The position numbers and the translations under genes are program-made. Of a stretch of DNA of 64,000 bases, positions 11,701 to 24,100 are shown in pieces. Numbering within the stretch: position 1 is the stretch's first letter; the number at the start of each line of letters is the position of its first letter. The notes beneath the pieces were generated by a model. That model saw only the letters and a list, made by a program, of their open reading frames with translations, was not told where the DNA came from and did not search any database. This stretch comes from Rapana venosa (Eukaryota > Mollusca > Gastropoda > Neogastropoda > Muricidae): NCBI GenBank assembly GCA_028751875.1, contig CM054134.1:68656589-68720588 (forward strand), read 5' to 3'.

Positions 11701-13433
11701 TGTAGTGAAGTGAAGTGTAGTGTAGTATTGTGTAGAGTAGTGCAGAGTATTTAAGTGTAGTGCAGTGCAGTGCAGTGCAGTGCAGTGTGTAGCGTGTGTA
11801 GGTAGTAGTGTAGTGCAGCAGATAGTGTAGTGTAGTCAGTGTAGTGTAGTTAGTGTAATGTAGTGTAGTGTGGTGTAGTGTGGTTGTGTGTATGATATGG
11901 TGTGGTGTGGTGTGGTGTGATGACACTGTAGATGCCAGTTTGTACTATTTTAAGTGCTAGATAATGACTTGTTGGTTGTTTTGAGCTATGCTTGTAACCC
12001 ACATGAATTTATGATGTTTTTGAGTTGATAAAACTATTTGTGATCATTTTTGTGTTTGTCAGATAATGAAGAGTAATGTTGCTACTTGACAGACTATATG
12101 TCAATATATCAATCAAAAGGCAGAAAAAGCACACTCTTAATTTAGCTCCTATATGGTTCTTGGTTTTAAAATGACAAGATTTCTCTACTATACAAAGCTG
12201 GCAAGTAAAGGCAGAAAAAGAAAAATCTTAATTTAAACTCCTGTCTTCTTAGTTCTAAAATGACAAGATTTCTCTACTATACATATGTCTGGCAAGTAAA
12301 GGGAGAAAAAAAATCCAAATCTAAATTTAAGCTCCTATTCGTTTCTTGATTTTGAAATGACAAGATTTTTCTACTATACATATGTCTGGCAAGCAATACA
12401 TTGCCGTCTGGTCCTTCAAGTCTCTGCACTGTGGTCAATGCTCTACACATTATTAATACGACAATACACACCATAAGCAAAAGTATCGACATTACTTCAT
12501 GCTACAATCTGACAATACACTTACAACTGTAACCTGAAAGTTCACCAATAAAAATGACTAAATACCTTGCGTTACTAATTTCTGATACAAACCATTTTGT
12601 ATTAAAAATTCGTAAACAATAAAAACTATCCCAGAAGTCGTACAATACTGATGGATTACTCCAGGTGTGAGGTTTTAGCTTTGCTTTTTCTTTCTTTTTT
12701 TGTAAAAGGAGAAACATGGAGGGAAGAGCATTGTTAACACTGAGACGGAAAAGCACACGTACCAAAATTGAAAAGGATGATTACAGTTTGAAGCTTTGAT
12801 AATGTTTACAGAGTGATTGAACAGTTATACTGATGATTAAAAAAGTCATAGAAGCAGAAAGTGAATGAACAGTCTTTAACAACAACAAACAAAAATTTAA
12901 AGATAAAAGAAAAGGTAAGCTTTAATTCATTCTCTTTGTCTAGTGCCACCAGTTTATTCCCTCATCTTTTGTGTTCTATTTTATCCCCCCCTCCAAAAAA
13001 AAAGAAAAAAGAACCCCCTCCCCCACTCCAAAACAAAAAGCTCAAAACACCAATAACAAACATTAAGGAAAAATTAACAAAAGAAGAAACCAAACTACTA
13101 ACATTGAACAATTCATGAAAAAAAGGTTACAACATAAAACTGTTGATCTCAGTGGAAACTTGCCAAACTCACTGTGTATTCCTTCTCCACTGCCTAGCCA
13201 TGTCAGGTCAACATCTTTAACACAGTAATTCACCAGATCGGAGGTCATAATTCTGAAATATTCTATGGTTTGGTCACTGTTTCAATTAAAACACCTGCCA
13301 TCAAGAAGAACAGTTAACAAAAAAACCCAGTTCTGTAAACAAGAAATATGTGTCTTTTATATGTAATCCTGACCACTTCCATTTCATTGTCTCACACAGG
13401 AAAATACAGGAAATGAAGGCATCATGAAGATAA

Positions 13434-13491
<58 letters not shown>

Positions 13492-16400
13492 TGGTTGTAT
13501 GTCACATAACAGGAATAATGATATCATAATTATCAGCCATATTACACAGAAAAACAGAGGCCAAAAGAGAGGCAGACTTCCAGCCTCATACACGGAGAAT
13601 ATAACCAGCATCAGAGGTCTGAATATTCAGGGAATTGCCCACAACAGTCCAGAGAGAGGCAGAGGAGAGTCACAGAATGCAGCAGCAGATCAGCACTGGA
13701 CCTGGTGATACTGACAAGGGAGGTGAGAGAAGGAAACGAAAATTAATTTCTAATCCAATTTTGAAATCTGTTATCATTACTATTATTATTACTATCATCA
13801 TCATCAGCATTATATTGTTCCTCAGCAAGAGCTCCGAGGTTTACCTATGGCGAGATTTTTACCATATGTGACCGTTTGTTTTTTGACTACCTTTAAGATA
13901 GCTGTATTCTGACTTCAGGAATGATTCTCAACATGACGCTACAGTGTATGGGCTTTTTAACGTACTTTTTGCCATCTGTCCTTACTGGCATGGATGGCCT
14001 ACTCTTCCTAATGGCAGAACGGAAGATGCTCTGCAGGCATTTACACATATATCCTTCGTTTAAATATATCCTTATCTAAAAGACTTTCAGGGTAGTGTAG
14101 TCAGTCAGTACTGATGTTAACTCCAGGGGAAAAAAAATCACCTTGATCACTCAGGGTGGTGGAACTTATTACATATAAAAGAAAAAGAATAACAATCACA
14201 GATAAAACTGTTCAGATCATAAATCCTTCAAAACTAAACAGAACAAAAATCCTTTCCTTAATATTACATCAAGCAAAGAATCATCTACAGCAAATGATTG
14301 CTTTTTTCCGAGGATACAAAAGAAGCACCTCATGGCTGAAGAAAATGGCACACAATATAAGAAAAACAAAATTGCACTGTTATACCTCCAGCATATATTT
14401 ATTATATGCAGTTGTTCTTCTATGACAAGATTAGTATAGATACCACATAATGAACTGGTTTTTTACAAAATCAACAACAACAGCAAAAAACAATCTGTTA
14501 AACTTGAAAAAAACCACCCACACTTTCAATGTGAAAAAAGCACAACACATTGTCAAGGTGGAAACAAAAAGAGAAAGACAATATAAAAGATAAATAAAAC
14601 TACTACAACATATACTAATAAGAATACAACTTCTAAGTCTGAAAATAACTAAAATTTGACCAGATTTTAAAAGCCACGAAAAACATCTGAACACCATGTA
14701 TAAACAAACAGAAATTTGAAAACCACTATGAATTAATAATAAATCTACTGTTCGGTTTTTCCTCATCTTCATCAAAATTTCATACTTACAGGTAGACATG
14801 ATCAGCCGACCTATCACGTAAGATCCTAAAAATGTGTAAATTAGCTAGTTTCAAATGAAGGAGATAATGAACCCATCTGTTAAAACAGATTAACTGCGAC
14901 CACCATTGTGTGTGAACGTATTTAAAGTCATGGGTACAGAATACAAAACCATGCAGTTACGGTTACGTATATCACTGGCATGCCCACTAAACCACAACAC
15001 AAATCCAGACACCCACACAATAAAAACAACGCGTACCTTCAAATAGCTGTCCACATCACGCTGAACAAAACCAAACACATTCAACAATGGCATTATTCAC
15101 AAACATAAAAGCCAGAAAATATAGTAGTCATTTTTGCGTCGAAGTCTGATGCTATGGTTCCTATATTTTGATGCTATGGTTCCTATAAACACTTGAGTCT
15201 TCCAAAACACACACACACACACACAGAATGAATGCTTTCAATAAAAAACCAAATCAAAGACATATGCATTCATACATACACACGCTCATCCAAGCGAGAG
15301 ATAGAGAGTGGCAGAGGCAGACAGACAGAATAGGGGAGAGGGAGAAAGGAAGGGTGAGAATGACAGGGAGGGAGAAGGAGAGGGAAGGGAAGGAGGGGGA
15401 GAGAGAGAGAGAGAGAAATGGGGGCATGAGAGAAAGAGAGAGAGAGAGAATGAGAGACAATTGACACAATTTTATTGCTATTTAGCAATCAAGCCATATA
15501 GCGCTGCGGCGCGGTAACAACGATATCGAACGCGACGCGATTACAATGACATGGAAACCATGGCAGTGGTGGTATGTACATCAAGATTCGATACATTATT
15601 GTCTGTGTCTCAAGTGTCTCAATTTTCAAACCAGCCTTTCCTTTTCCAGTCTACAGCCAGCGAAGTCAGCCCATGTAAGACCGGATCAGGTCCCGAAGAT
15701 GATGTAACTCCTGCTCAGCACTCACCACCACTGTCTCTGTGTGTTGTGTGTTAGTACACTGTTTCCCTTTACGAAGTCTGGCAAGCCTGACACATTCTTC
15801 TGGCAACATGTTTTTCTCTTCTTGCTTGATGTACCAGAACACACACTTAGATTCCTCGCCAGGATCTCCATTCCAAGAGTATTCCAGGATGATGTCATCT
15901 GATTCACACATCACAATGTTTTGATCAACCAAACTATGTACCACCACCTTTCGAAACCGTGTGTTTCTCTTGCTGTCCCTTAATCGACGATGTACACGTT
16001 TGTCAGTTAGAGTAGACACATACTGTTTCACAATACCAGTATCAGTATCAGAGTCATCCACTGTGCAGCCAACTGTCAGCTCTTCCTGCACATCAGGCGC
16101 CTCAGAAGACACACCGATCTTGCTGTCTGTTGCTGGATCACACAGTAGATCAAGTGAATCTGGTGTGGCTGAGGCATTCAATTCACTGCTGACACATAGT
16201 TCTGTGTACACACTGGTTTGTTTTCCTTCTGTTTCCACATCGAGCAGGGAGTCAATGTTACACAAGACCGGCTCTTCCAAGACACTGTCATTGTCACACT
16301 GGCGACTTGCCTGTCTTTCTTGGTGTTGTCTACTTCTTTGAACATTGCGACGTCTTTGACAAGGGGGTTTCTTGCGATAGTACTGAACACGGGAGTTACC

Positions 16401-18065
16401 GTTCAGCACCGGGTCCGCCATTTCTGTTGACACTGGCTTGTCAGCTGGCTTCATTCGCAAGACGAACACAACACTGCCGCTCTCCCCCGCGACTTTCCAA
16501 CTCGATATGACGTTGTCGATCAGCAGGGCGTTTAAAGTTGTTATTACAGTAGCTGGAAGGCCAGTAACTGACATTTTGAAGCTAAAATGCAAAAATTTGC
16601 AGCAGCTTACTAACAGCACACCCGTTCAGTTCTCGTCCCGTCACGTCGTCCCGAGAGAATGAGAGAGAGAATGAGAGAGAGACAGAGAAAGAAGGAGATA
16701 GATAGAAAGAGTTTTGTGTGTGTATGTGTATGAAAAAGTGTATGAGTGTGGTGTGTGTGCAAGTATCCATGCATTCAAACATGTATGTAAGTGTTTGAAA
16801 ATACGTATGCACACACACTGAAATGTATATTCCATGCATACGTGCATATATCTGTGTGGATTATGAAGCAGTGGTGTTTGTGCACGAACAACTAACTGTG
16901 CTCGTTCTTTCCTCCATAATTCACAACAACCACAGACTATTTCATTCCAGCCATGATTCTGCAAATTCACTCACCACACACTATTTCTGACAACAATGTG
17001 CACTGGTATCTGCATGCATGCAAGCATACCTAGAATACAAAACGAACAAGCAATTTTGGTACTTTGGCTCAATTAAACCCACTATAGATTATTCTGAAAT
17101 TAGTTCCACACAATCAATTCTGTGTCACGAATGACAAATTAGTAAAGCTCTTTCCCCACTCTCGCAACTTAGAAAACTAATAGGCAAGTTGTACAGTTAC
17201 ATATTAGTTTCTATACTGTATGCCTTTCTTTCCACCTTTTGGTCTTCAGTGCACCTCACATAGCCAAAGCAGTCTAAGCCTAAACATTCACTGTTAACAA
17301 CTTTGCTTAGCTCCAACCAAAGGTGTTTAGTCTCACCTGCAAAGGGGAGGTAACTGAGGCATATCTTCTGAGCTCTCTACTCGCCAGGGGAGCTGATTCT
17401 CCTGTGCCGCTTGCGGAGTCTTTGGTGACAAAACAGTTGCACAACATTCGGAAGCAGCCTGTGGCAAGAATCTTGTACTGAAAAAAAAAAATTTTGAGAG
17501 AGCTGTTTTGTACAAGGTTCCGTGGTAAAACTGGTAGCTTTTCATAGTAAAGATGATCACACACATGCACGCACGCATGTGTGGATACATAAATGCATGC
17601 ACACACACATGCACATATATGCATGCACGCATGCACACACACATGTACATGTGCATACACACACACACACACACACACTCACACACACGCAGAGGATTTC
17701 AAACTTTCTTCTACTTTGTCAGAGTTCCCCGGCCATGCTAATTTGCATTTATTGGGTAGAACGTGTAATGCCTGGTCTTCTGCAATTCTGGAAGAACAGG
17801 CCATTTTGTGCCAGTGGGACAACATTTATAAAACTGCATACAAACAGGGACAGGATGTAAACAAGCACATAAGTGCTTATGCCATTATCCTCGAAATAAA
17901 CAAATGAACTAAAATAAATAAATTAAATAATTATGCAGGAGGTCTGCCCGCTGACTTTAGCTGACACATTCTAATTTCAGGGCAGCTCATTAAAATGTTC
18001 ATAAGAAGGAAAATTCAGATTTGCTTGACAAAAAGCAGGGTAATAGGCTGGGTAGGCAGAAAATA

Positions 18066-18102
<37 letters not shown>

Positions 18103-21100
18103 GCGAGCGAGCGAGTGAGAGAGAGAAGATAGTGAGGCAAAGGAAAAGACAAAATCAAAAGGGAGTGATAGAAAAGAGGAAATTTCTAGCGCAGACTTTT
18201 TCAGCAAGTGGGGATGCTATTTATACTGAATGAGCTGATCCCCCTGCATCGCCACAGGGGGAGGGGGTTTCAAACTGTGAACTTGAGCCCATACAGGAGG
18301 AGGGAGGGGGGGGAGTGGGGATGAGGTGTGTTTCAAACTTTCAAGGGAACTCACTTTTGGGGTGTTTGAATAGCAGAGTGCCCGGAGCACCTTCAGCTTC
18401 AGCGCGCAGAGGGAAGGCATGGCCAGGCGAGGGATGATGTCCTGGCCCACGATCACTGAACACACGTAATCCCTGGTGTGGCGGCTAGCACTGGGGCTGT
18501 CAGAACACACCATGTACGTCGCGCGTCGTAGTACTGTATAATAGGGTAGTGTAGTGTAGCGTAGTGTAGTGTTGTATTGTATTATAGAGTATTGTAATTT
18601 ATTATATTGTATTGCACTGTGTTATATTGTGCTGTATAGTACTGTATTGTATTAGATTGTACGGTACTGTATTATATTGTATTGTACTGTATTATATTGT
18701 ATTGTACTGTATTGCACTGCATTGTATTGTATTGCACTGCATTGTATTGTATTGTACTGTACTATATTGTACTGTATTGTTTTGTATTATATTGTACCTT
18801 ACTGTATTGTACTGTACTCTATTATCTTATACTGTATTGTACTGTACTGTATTATATTGTATACCACTTTAAGTCATGGCAAATTTCTCTGCGTGAAATT
18901 CGGGCTGCTCTCCCCCGGGGAGAGCGCATCGCCACAAGAGCAGAGCCACCCATTATCATTGTTTTTCCTTTTTCTGTCTGCATCTGTATTTGGTTTCCTA
19001 TCAGAGTGGCTTTTTTTATACAGAATTTTAGCCAGAGACAACTCCCTTGTTGTAGTGGGTTCTTTTACATGCACTAAATAATTATGTGTAACACATGGAA
19101 CCTTGGTTTTATCATCTTATCCAAAATACTAGCACCCAGACCATCACTCAGGGTCTAGTGGATGAGGGAAAAGTTTCTGGCCCAAACAGGGATTGAACAG
19201 CCACACACTTCAAACCCATAATTTTCTATCATTATTGTCAAAATATGTACACAAAGATGCATAACTATAGTCTAATAATGTATACATACATACACATTGC
19301 TTGCTTGTGAAGTTAAATGTCATTTTTTCCCCCCAAAGTCAGAATGCAGCTACCTTCATCATGGGCAAAAACAGTTGCAACACAAAATCTCACCATTGAT
19401 AAACCTCAGAGCTCTAGCTGAGGAATTAAAAAAAAAACCAAAACCAAAAAACATGTCATTCTAAAAGTTATTTTTTTTTGTAATTGTGATTGCTGTTTAT
19501 ATATATATTTTTTTAACAAATGAGTGACATATACTTTCCTGTTATGTTTAATTGGGCCTATCTATGGTATTGTATCTGAGCACTTTTGGCTACTTCATGG
19601 TAAGGAGCTGCATAAGTTTCCACTTATATTACATTACATTACACAATTTATTATTATACACAAAATTACCTATACCATTATTCAGGAAAATACTGCAAGT
19701 TGACCCTTACGGTCATTCTCTTAAAACCACCCTCATGGATGTGCAGATGAAGTAGTGAGGCCACATGATTTGACAAAATGAAAAACAGAGAAAGCTTCAT
19801 TTCAGCCAAAAGAAAGGCACGTAACACTGCATAACTTGTCTGCCTATGTGACAGTATACACAGCACGCAAATCCAGCATAACTCGGTCCAGGGCCCAGTT
19901 CTTTTTCTTTTATCAAGTCTACCTGTGGTCAGTTTCTGCTATGATTAGCACCAACTGGAAGGAATAGATAGCAGCTGAGAGCAGCTGAAAGTGGAGGCAA
20001 CTGACAGCTGTGAGTGTGTATATGTGCCATGCAAACATGCCCGTCTTTGTCTCTCTTCTCTCCCTCAACTTCCTGAGGAGTCATTGAGGCACTGCACTGC
20101 ACTAAGTTTTTCAGGCCATGTTTCTTGGGCAAACTGAACCTGGTGGAGCCCATCCCTCTCCAGGTACAGGGTGCATGCTGGGTATATTTGGGTTTCCATA
20201 ACCCATCACATGCTGACATGAATCACGTGACCTTTAGCATGCATATTTCAGATCTTCTATATGCGTACGTACATGATGAAAATTAGGGTACCGGCAGGTT
20301 TGCGCTTAAGACTGACATGTGAGATCATTAAAAAATCCCCACCCTTAATTTCCTAGACATTACTGCTGAGCGTCTGTAGCTAGTACCAATAGACTGTGCT
20401 GGTTTGGGCATGTTCAACGGAAAGCAGACCACCACATCATAAAAAGAGCAATGAACTTCATAGTGGATGGAAAGACCAAAGGGAAGACCTAGCAAGACCT
20501 GGGCTGCCTGTATTGCAGATGATCTTAGAGAAAGGGGCATAAATAAGGAGGAAGCTCAAAACAGAGAGAGATGGAGAAGGCTCATCAATGTCAAACCTCC
20601 CCTGGGAGAAACATGACAAAAAAGGAAGACGAAGAAGAAGTTACTGCTGAGATTCCAACCCATGGCTTAAGGACCCTCACAACGAAGTCAAACACTTGAC
20701 CCACCCAGCTGCAGTGTCCATCCAGGTCTGCATATATGCCCTGCAAACATGCCTCTATAAGAGTGGAAATCTGCATGCCCCTCTTTTCTTCCAAGCACAA
20801 GTGAGCATCTGTGAACGACCCTACCTCATAAGCCCCCCTGGTGGGGAGAAGGCAAAGCAGGCCAGGTTGTCAGGGTACTGAGGCCGTAGCAGGACTGCAA
20901 GTAATGCTGCTACACCTGCTCCCAGGCTGTGACCCACTATCACCAGTTGACTGCCCTCCACCTGCACATGCACACACACATGCACGCACGCACATATAAT
21001 GCACACACGCATGCGTGTGCACTCACACGCACACATACACACACCCACACAAAACTTTAAGATGTTCCTACTTTATGGTAACGACATCAAGAGAACCTTA

Positions 21101-24100
21101 CAGCAGAATAACTTCAGTTTCAACACCACACCATACCAGCATAACCAGTTTCAGAACTTAGCTGACAAATTTTACAGTTCAGCTTCTGATGTGAACCAAA
21201 CCCAGGCTTCTCCCTTTTTAAGACAGGCGTGTTACATCTAAACCATCACTCTCCGCTGCTTCCAAACTTGACGCGCTACAGTACTGGTACAGAAGAGTGA
21301 ACAAGTGTAATCAGCTAGCGGAAATAACCACGCCTGGGTTTAACCTCAATGGCTGTGGTAGCGCCATTGCCTACAGCGAAAAAAGTGAAGTCAGTTACCT
21401 GCAGGGAGGAGAAGGCCCGCTCCAACAGCTGCTTGCTTTCCAGCTGGGATTTGATGAACTGCGCACAGTCTATCATGGCGTCATGACACGTGGCATCCGG
21501 CACACCTTCAATCGGCAGACACACCCCTTTGGCTGACATGTCAGTCAGGGCATCCTGTGGACAAAATGTCGGTACTTCCTGTATGTAAAATGTCAGTTCT
21601 TCCTGTATGTCGAACGTCAGTTATTTTTTCCCTGTATGTCACATGAATTTCCTGTACTCAAAATGTGTTTCCTGTATGCAAAGTGGCAGTGCTTCCTGCG
21701 TGCAAGTTGTGTTTCCTGAATGCAAAATGTCAGGTTTTTTTCTCTGTATGCATAATGTGTTTCCTGTATGCAAAATGTCAGTGCTTCCTGTAAACAAAAT
21801 GTACGCGAGTTTTATTTCCTGATTGCAAAATGACATGTCAATAAGAGCATCCTGTATGCAAAATATCAGTGCTTCCAAAATGTCAGTGCTTGCTGTAAAA
21901 AAACAACAACAAATCAGTGTTCCCCCCTACCCACCCCCTCCACACACATACACACAAAACTCCAGTTGTTTTATTTCCAGTATGCAAAATGACATTGTTA
22001 AGTAGGGCATCCTGTACGCAAAATGTCAGTGTTTTCTGAATTTAAAATATCAGACAGCCTTTCCTGTAGGGAGTGTATCAGTGTTTCCTGTATGCAAAAT
22101 ATCAGTGCTTTCTGTAAACAAAACAAAAAACAAAAAAAATTCCTTACACAAAATGTCACTTTTTCCTGCACATAAAATGTCACGGCTTCCTGAAAGCAAA
22201 ATGTCAATGTTTTCTGTATGAAAACAAAAAAGTAAGTGATTTCTGTATGCAAAATGTGTTTCCTGTATGCAAAATACCAGTGTTTCCTGATGGCAAAATT
22301 TTAGAGTTACCTGTGTACAAAATACCAGTGTTTCCTGTGTACAAAATACCAGCGTTTCCTGATGGCAAAATTTCAGTGTTTCCTGTGTACAAAATACCAG
22401 TGTTTCCTGTGTACAAAATACCAGTGTTTCCTGTATGCAAAATACCAGTGTTTCCTGTATGCAAAATACCAGTGTTTCCTGTATGCAAAATACCAGTGTT
22501 TCCTGTATACAAAATACCAGTGTTTCCTGTGTATAAAATACCAGTGTTTCCTGATGGCAAAATTTTAGTGTTTCCTGAAGGCAAAATTTCAGTATTTCCT
22601 ATATGCAAAATGTCAGCTAGTGTTTCCTGTGGAAAAAGTGTTGATACGACCTAAATTGCCTTTATGATGATTTTTCTTTTCCCTCTCTCCTTTTCTTACA
22701 TCATAACAAATAAGCAGCAGCAGCAACAACCAAAAACAACAACCAAAAACAACAACAAAACTACAAAAAGAAATGTTTAAAACCCCACCAAATTATTACT
22801 ATCACTGAAGCTCGAGAATCTCAGTATAGAGTTCAATGGTTTGATGACATGGTTAAACACACAATGCATACACAATATCTATATATTTAAAAAAAAAAAA
22901 TTTAAGTACCTCACAATTGAATGATCGTTTTGATATGTACTTGAAAGTAATGTAAAGTTTACATTATTGCACAGCAACTTTCCTTTCTTTGACACATAGA
23001 AAACTTTCTTGGACTCTTTTTTTAAAATGGTTTACCTCGTTGTCTTCAATACTGCCATATCTTATGCATTTTTAACACTCTCTACTGTGTTCAGGATTTT
23101 GAAACTGGTTTTAAAAATTTTAAATAACAGTTGAGTAAAGTAATTAAGGAGGTTTTATGCACGTTTCGTTATGTGCCTCATATGCTTGTAGTTTAGTGAG
23201 AATTTGGGAGACAATTCAGGAGAAGGAGGTGGCTTTTTTGAGAGGAATAGTTTAAATCTGGGCAAAAAACCCATGAAACCATGCTTATCAAATTGAAGTT
23301 CATATACTGTTAGCTGTATGATGAACAAGGAACTGTAATGCAATTATTCTTGCACAGAAAATACCAACACTAAGGCTTTTTCCCAGTTTTTTAACTACTC
23401 TCATGAAGAAAAAAAAAGCCCCCTCCTTCCCTTCTCCTCCTGAATCATCTCCAAAATTCCCACTAAATTGCAGCAAGCATATGAGGCACATAATGAAACT
23501 CATATATAACCTGCTCAATTGCTTTGCAAGAACTTGGGACATCATTTTGAACAAGACTAGATGGTGATTCTTATCAGAATGAAAGTGCATTAGTTTTAAA
23601 ACTGATTCTATTCTAATACCTGCAGAGACAGTGTATTCTATCCTAATATCTGCAGAGACAATGTATTCTATTCTAATACCTGCAGAGACAGTGTATTCTA
23701 TCCTAATACCTGCAGAGTCAGTGTATTCTATTCTAATACCCGCAGTCAGTGTATTCTATTCTAATACCTGCAGTCAGTGTATTCTATTCAATACCTGCAG
23801 AGTCAGTGTATTCTATCCAATACCTGCAGAGACAGTGTATTCTATTCAATACCTGCAGAGTCAGTGTATGCTATCCAATACCTGCAAAGACAGTGTATTC
23901 TATTCTAATACCTGCAGAGTCAGTGTATTCTATTCAATACCTGCAGAGTCAGTGTATTCTATCCAATACCTGCTGAGACAGTGTATTCTATTCAATACCT
24001 GCAGAGTCAGTGTATTCTATCCAATACCTGCAGAGACAGTGTATTCTATTCAATACCTGCAGAGTCAGTGTATTCTATCCAATACCTGCAGAGACAGTGT

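Larger units (their letters stand above)
10636..11925. repeat. (TAGTG)n pentanucleotide satellite, degenerate downstream
   Basis: A nearly perfect GTAGT pentamer runs from 10636 to 10794. After a SINE fragment (10795-10908) a long degenerate GTAGTG/GTGTAGT-rich stretch continues to about 11925, itself interrupted by a second SINE fragment (11538-11698). Over 1 kb of related pentamer sequence broken by two SINEs suggests an old satellite that was later invaded. Confidence 0.93.
15459..16655 (-). mobile_element. Intronless gene-sized insertion in a GA repeat (possible retrogene)
   Basis: About 1.2 kb of unique, balanced-composition sequence is bounded on both sides by GAGAGAATGAGAGA-type repeat. 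On the minus strand it comprises a short 5' leader, an intact 317-codon ORF, about 190 bp of 3' sequence, and an AATAAA (15476-15471) about 13 bases before the unique sequence gives way to the GA repeat. The layout resembles a processed transcript or compact intronless gene dropped into a repeat. There is no poly(A) tail, so a retrocopy is inferred, not shown. Confidence 0.55.

Noticed and set aside
14431..14817. 128-codon minus-strand ORF with hydrophobic stretches
   Set aside because: AT-rich intronic sequence; Phe/Leu/Ile content follows from composition, with no family resemblance or splice context matching DAGLB phases.
15228..15517. Arg/Glu-rich ORFs around the GA tract
   Set aside because: Purine-repeat artefacts; the real ORF starts beyond the tract on the other strand.
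18612..19081. Tyr/Cys/Leu-rich plus-strand ORFs
   Set aside because: Translations of the TATTG/ACTGT pentamer satellite.
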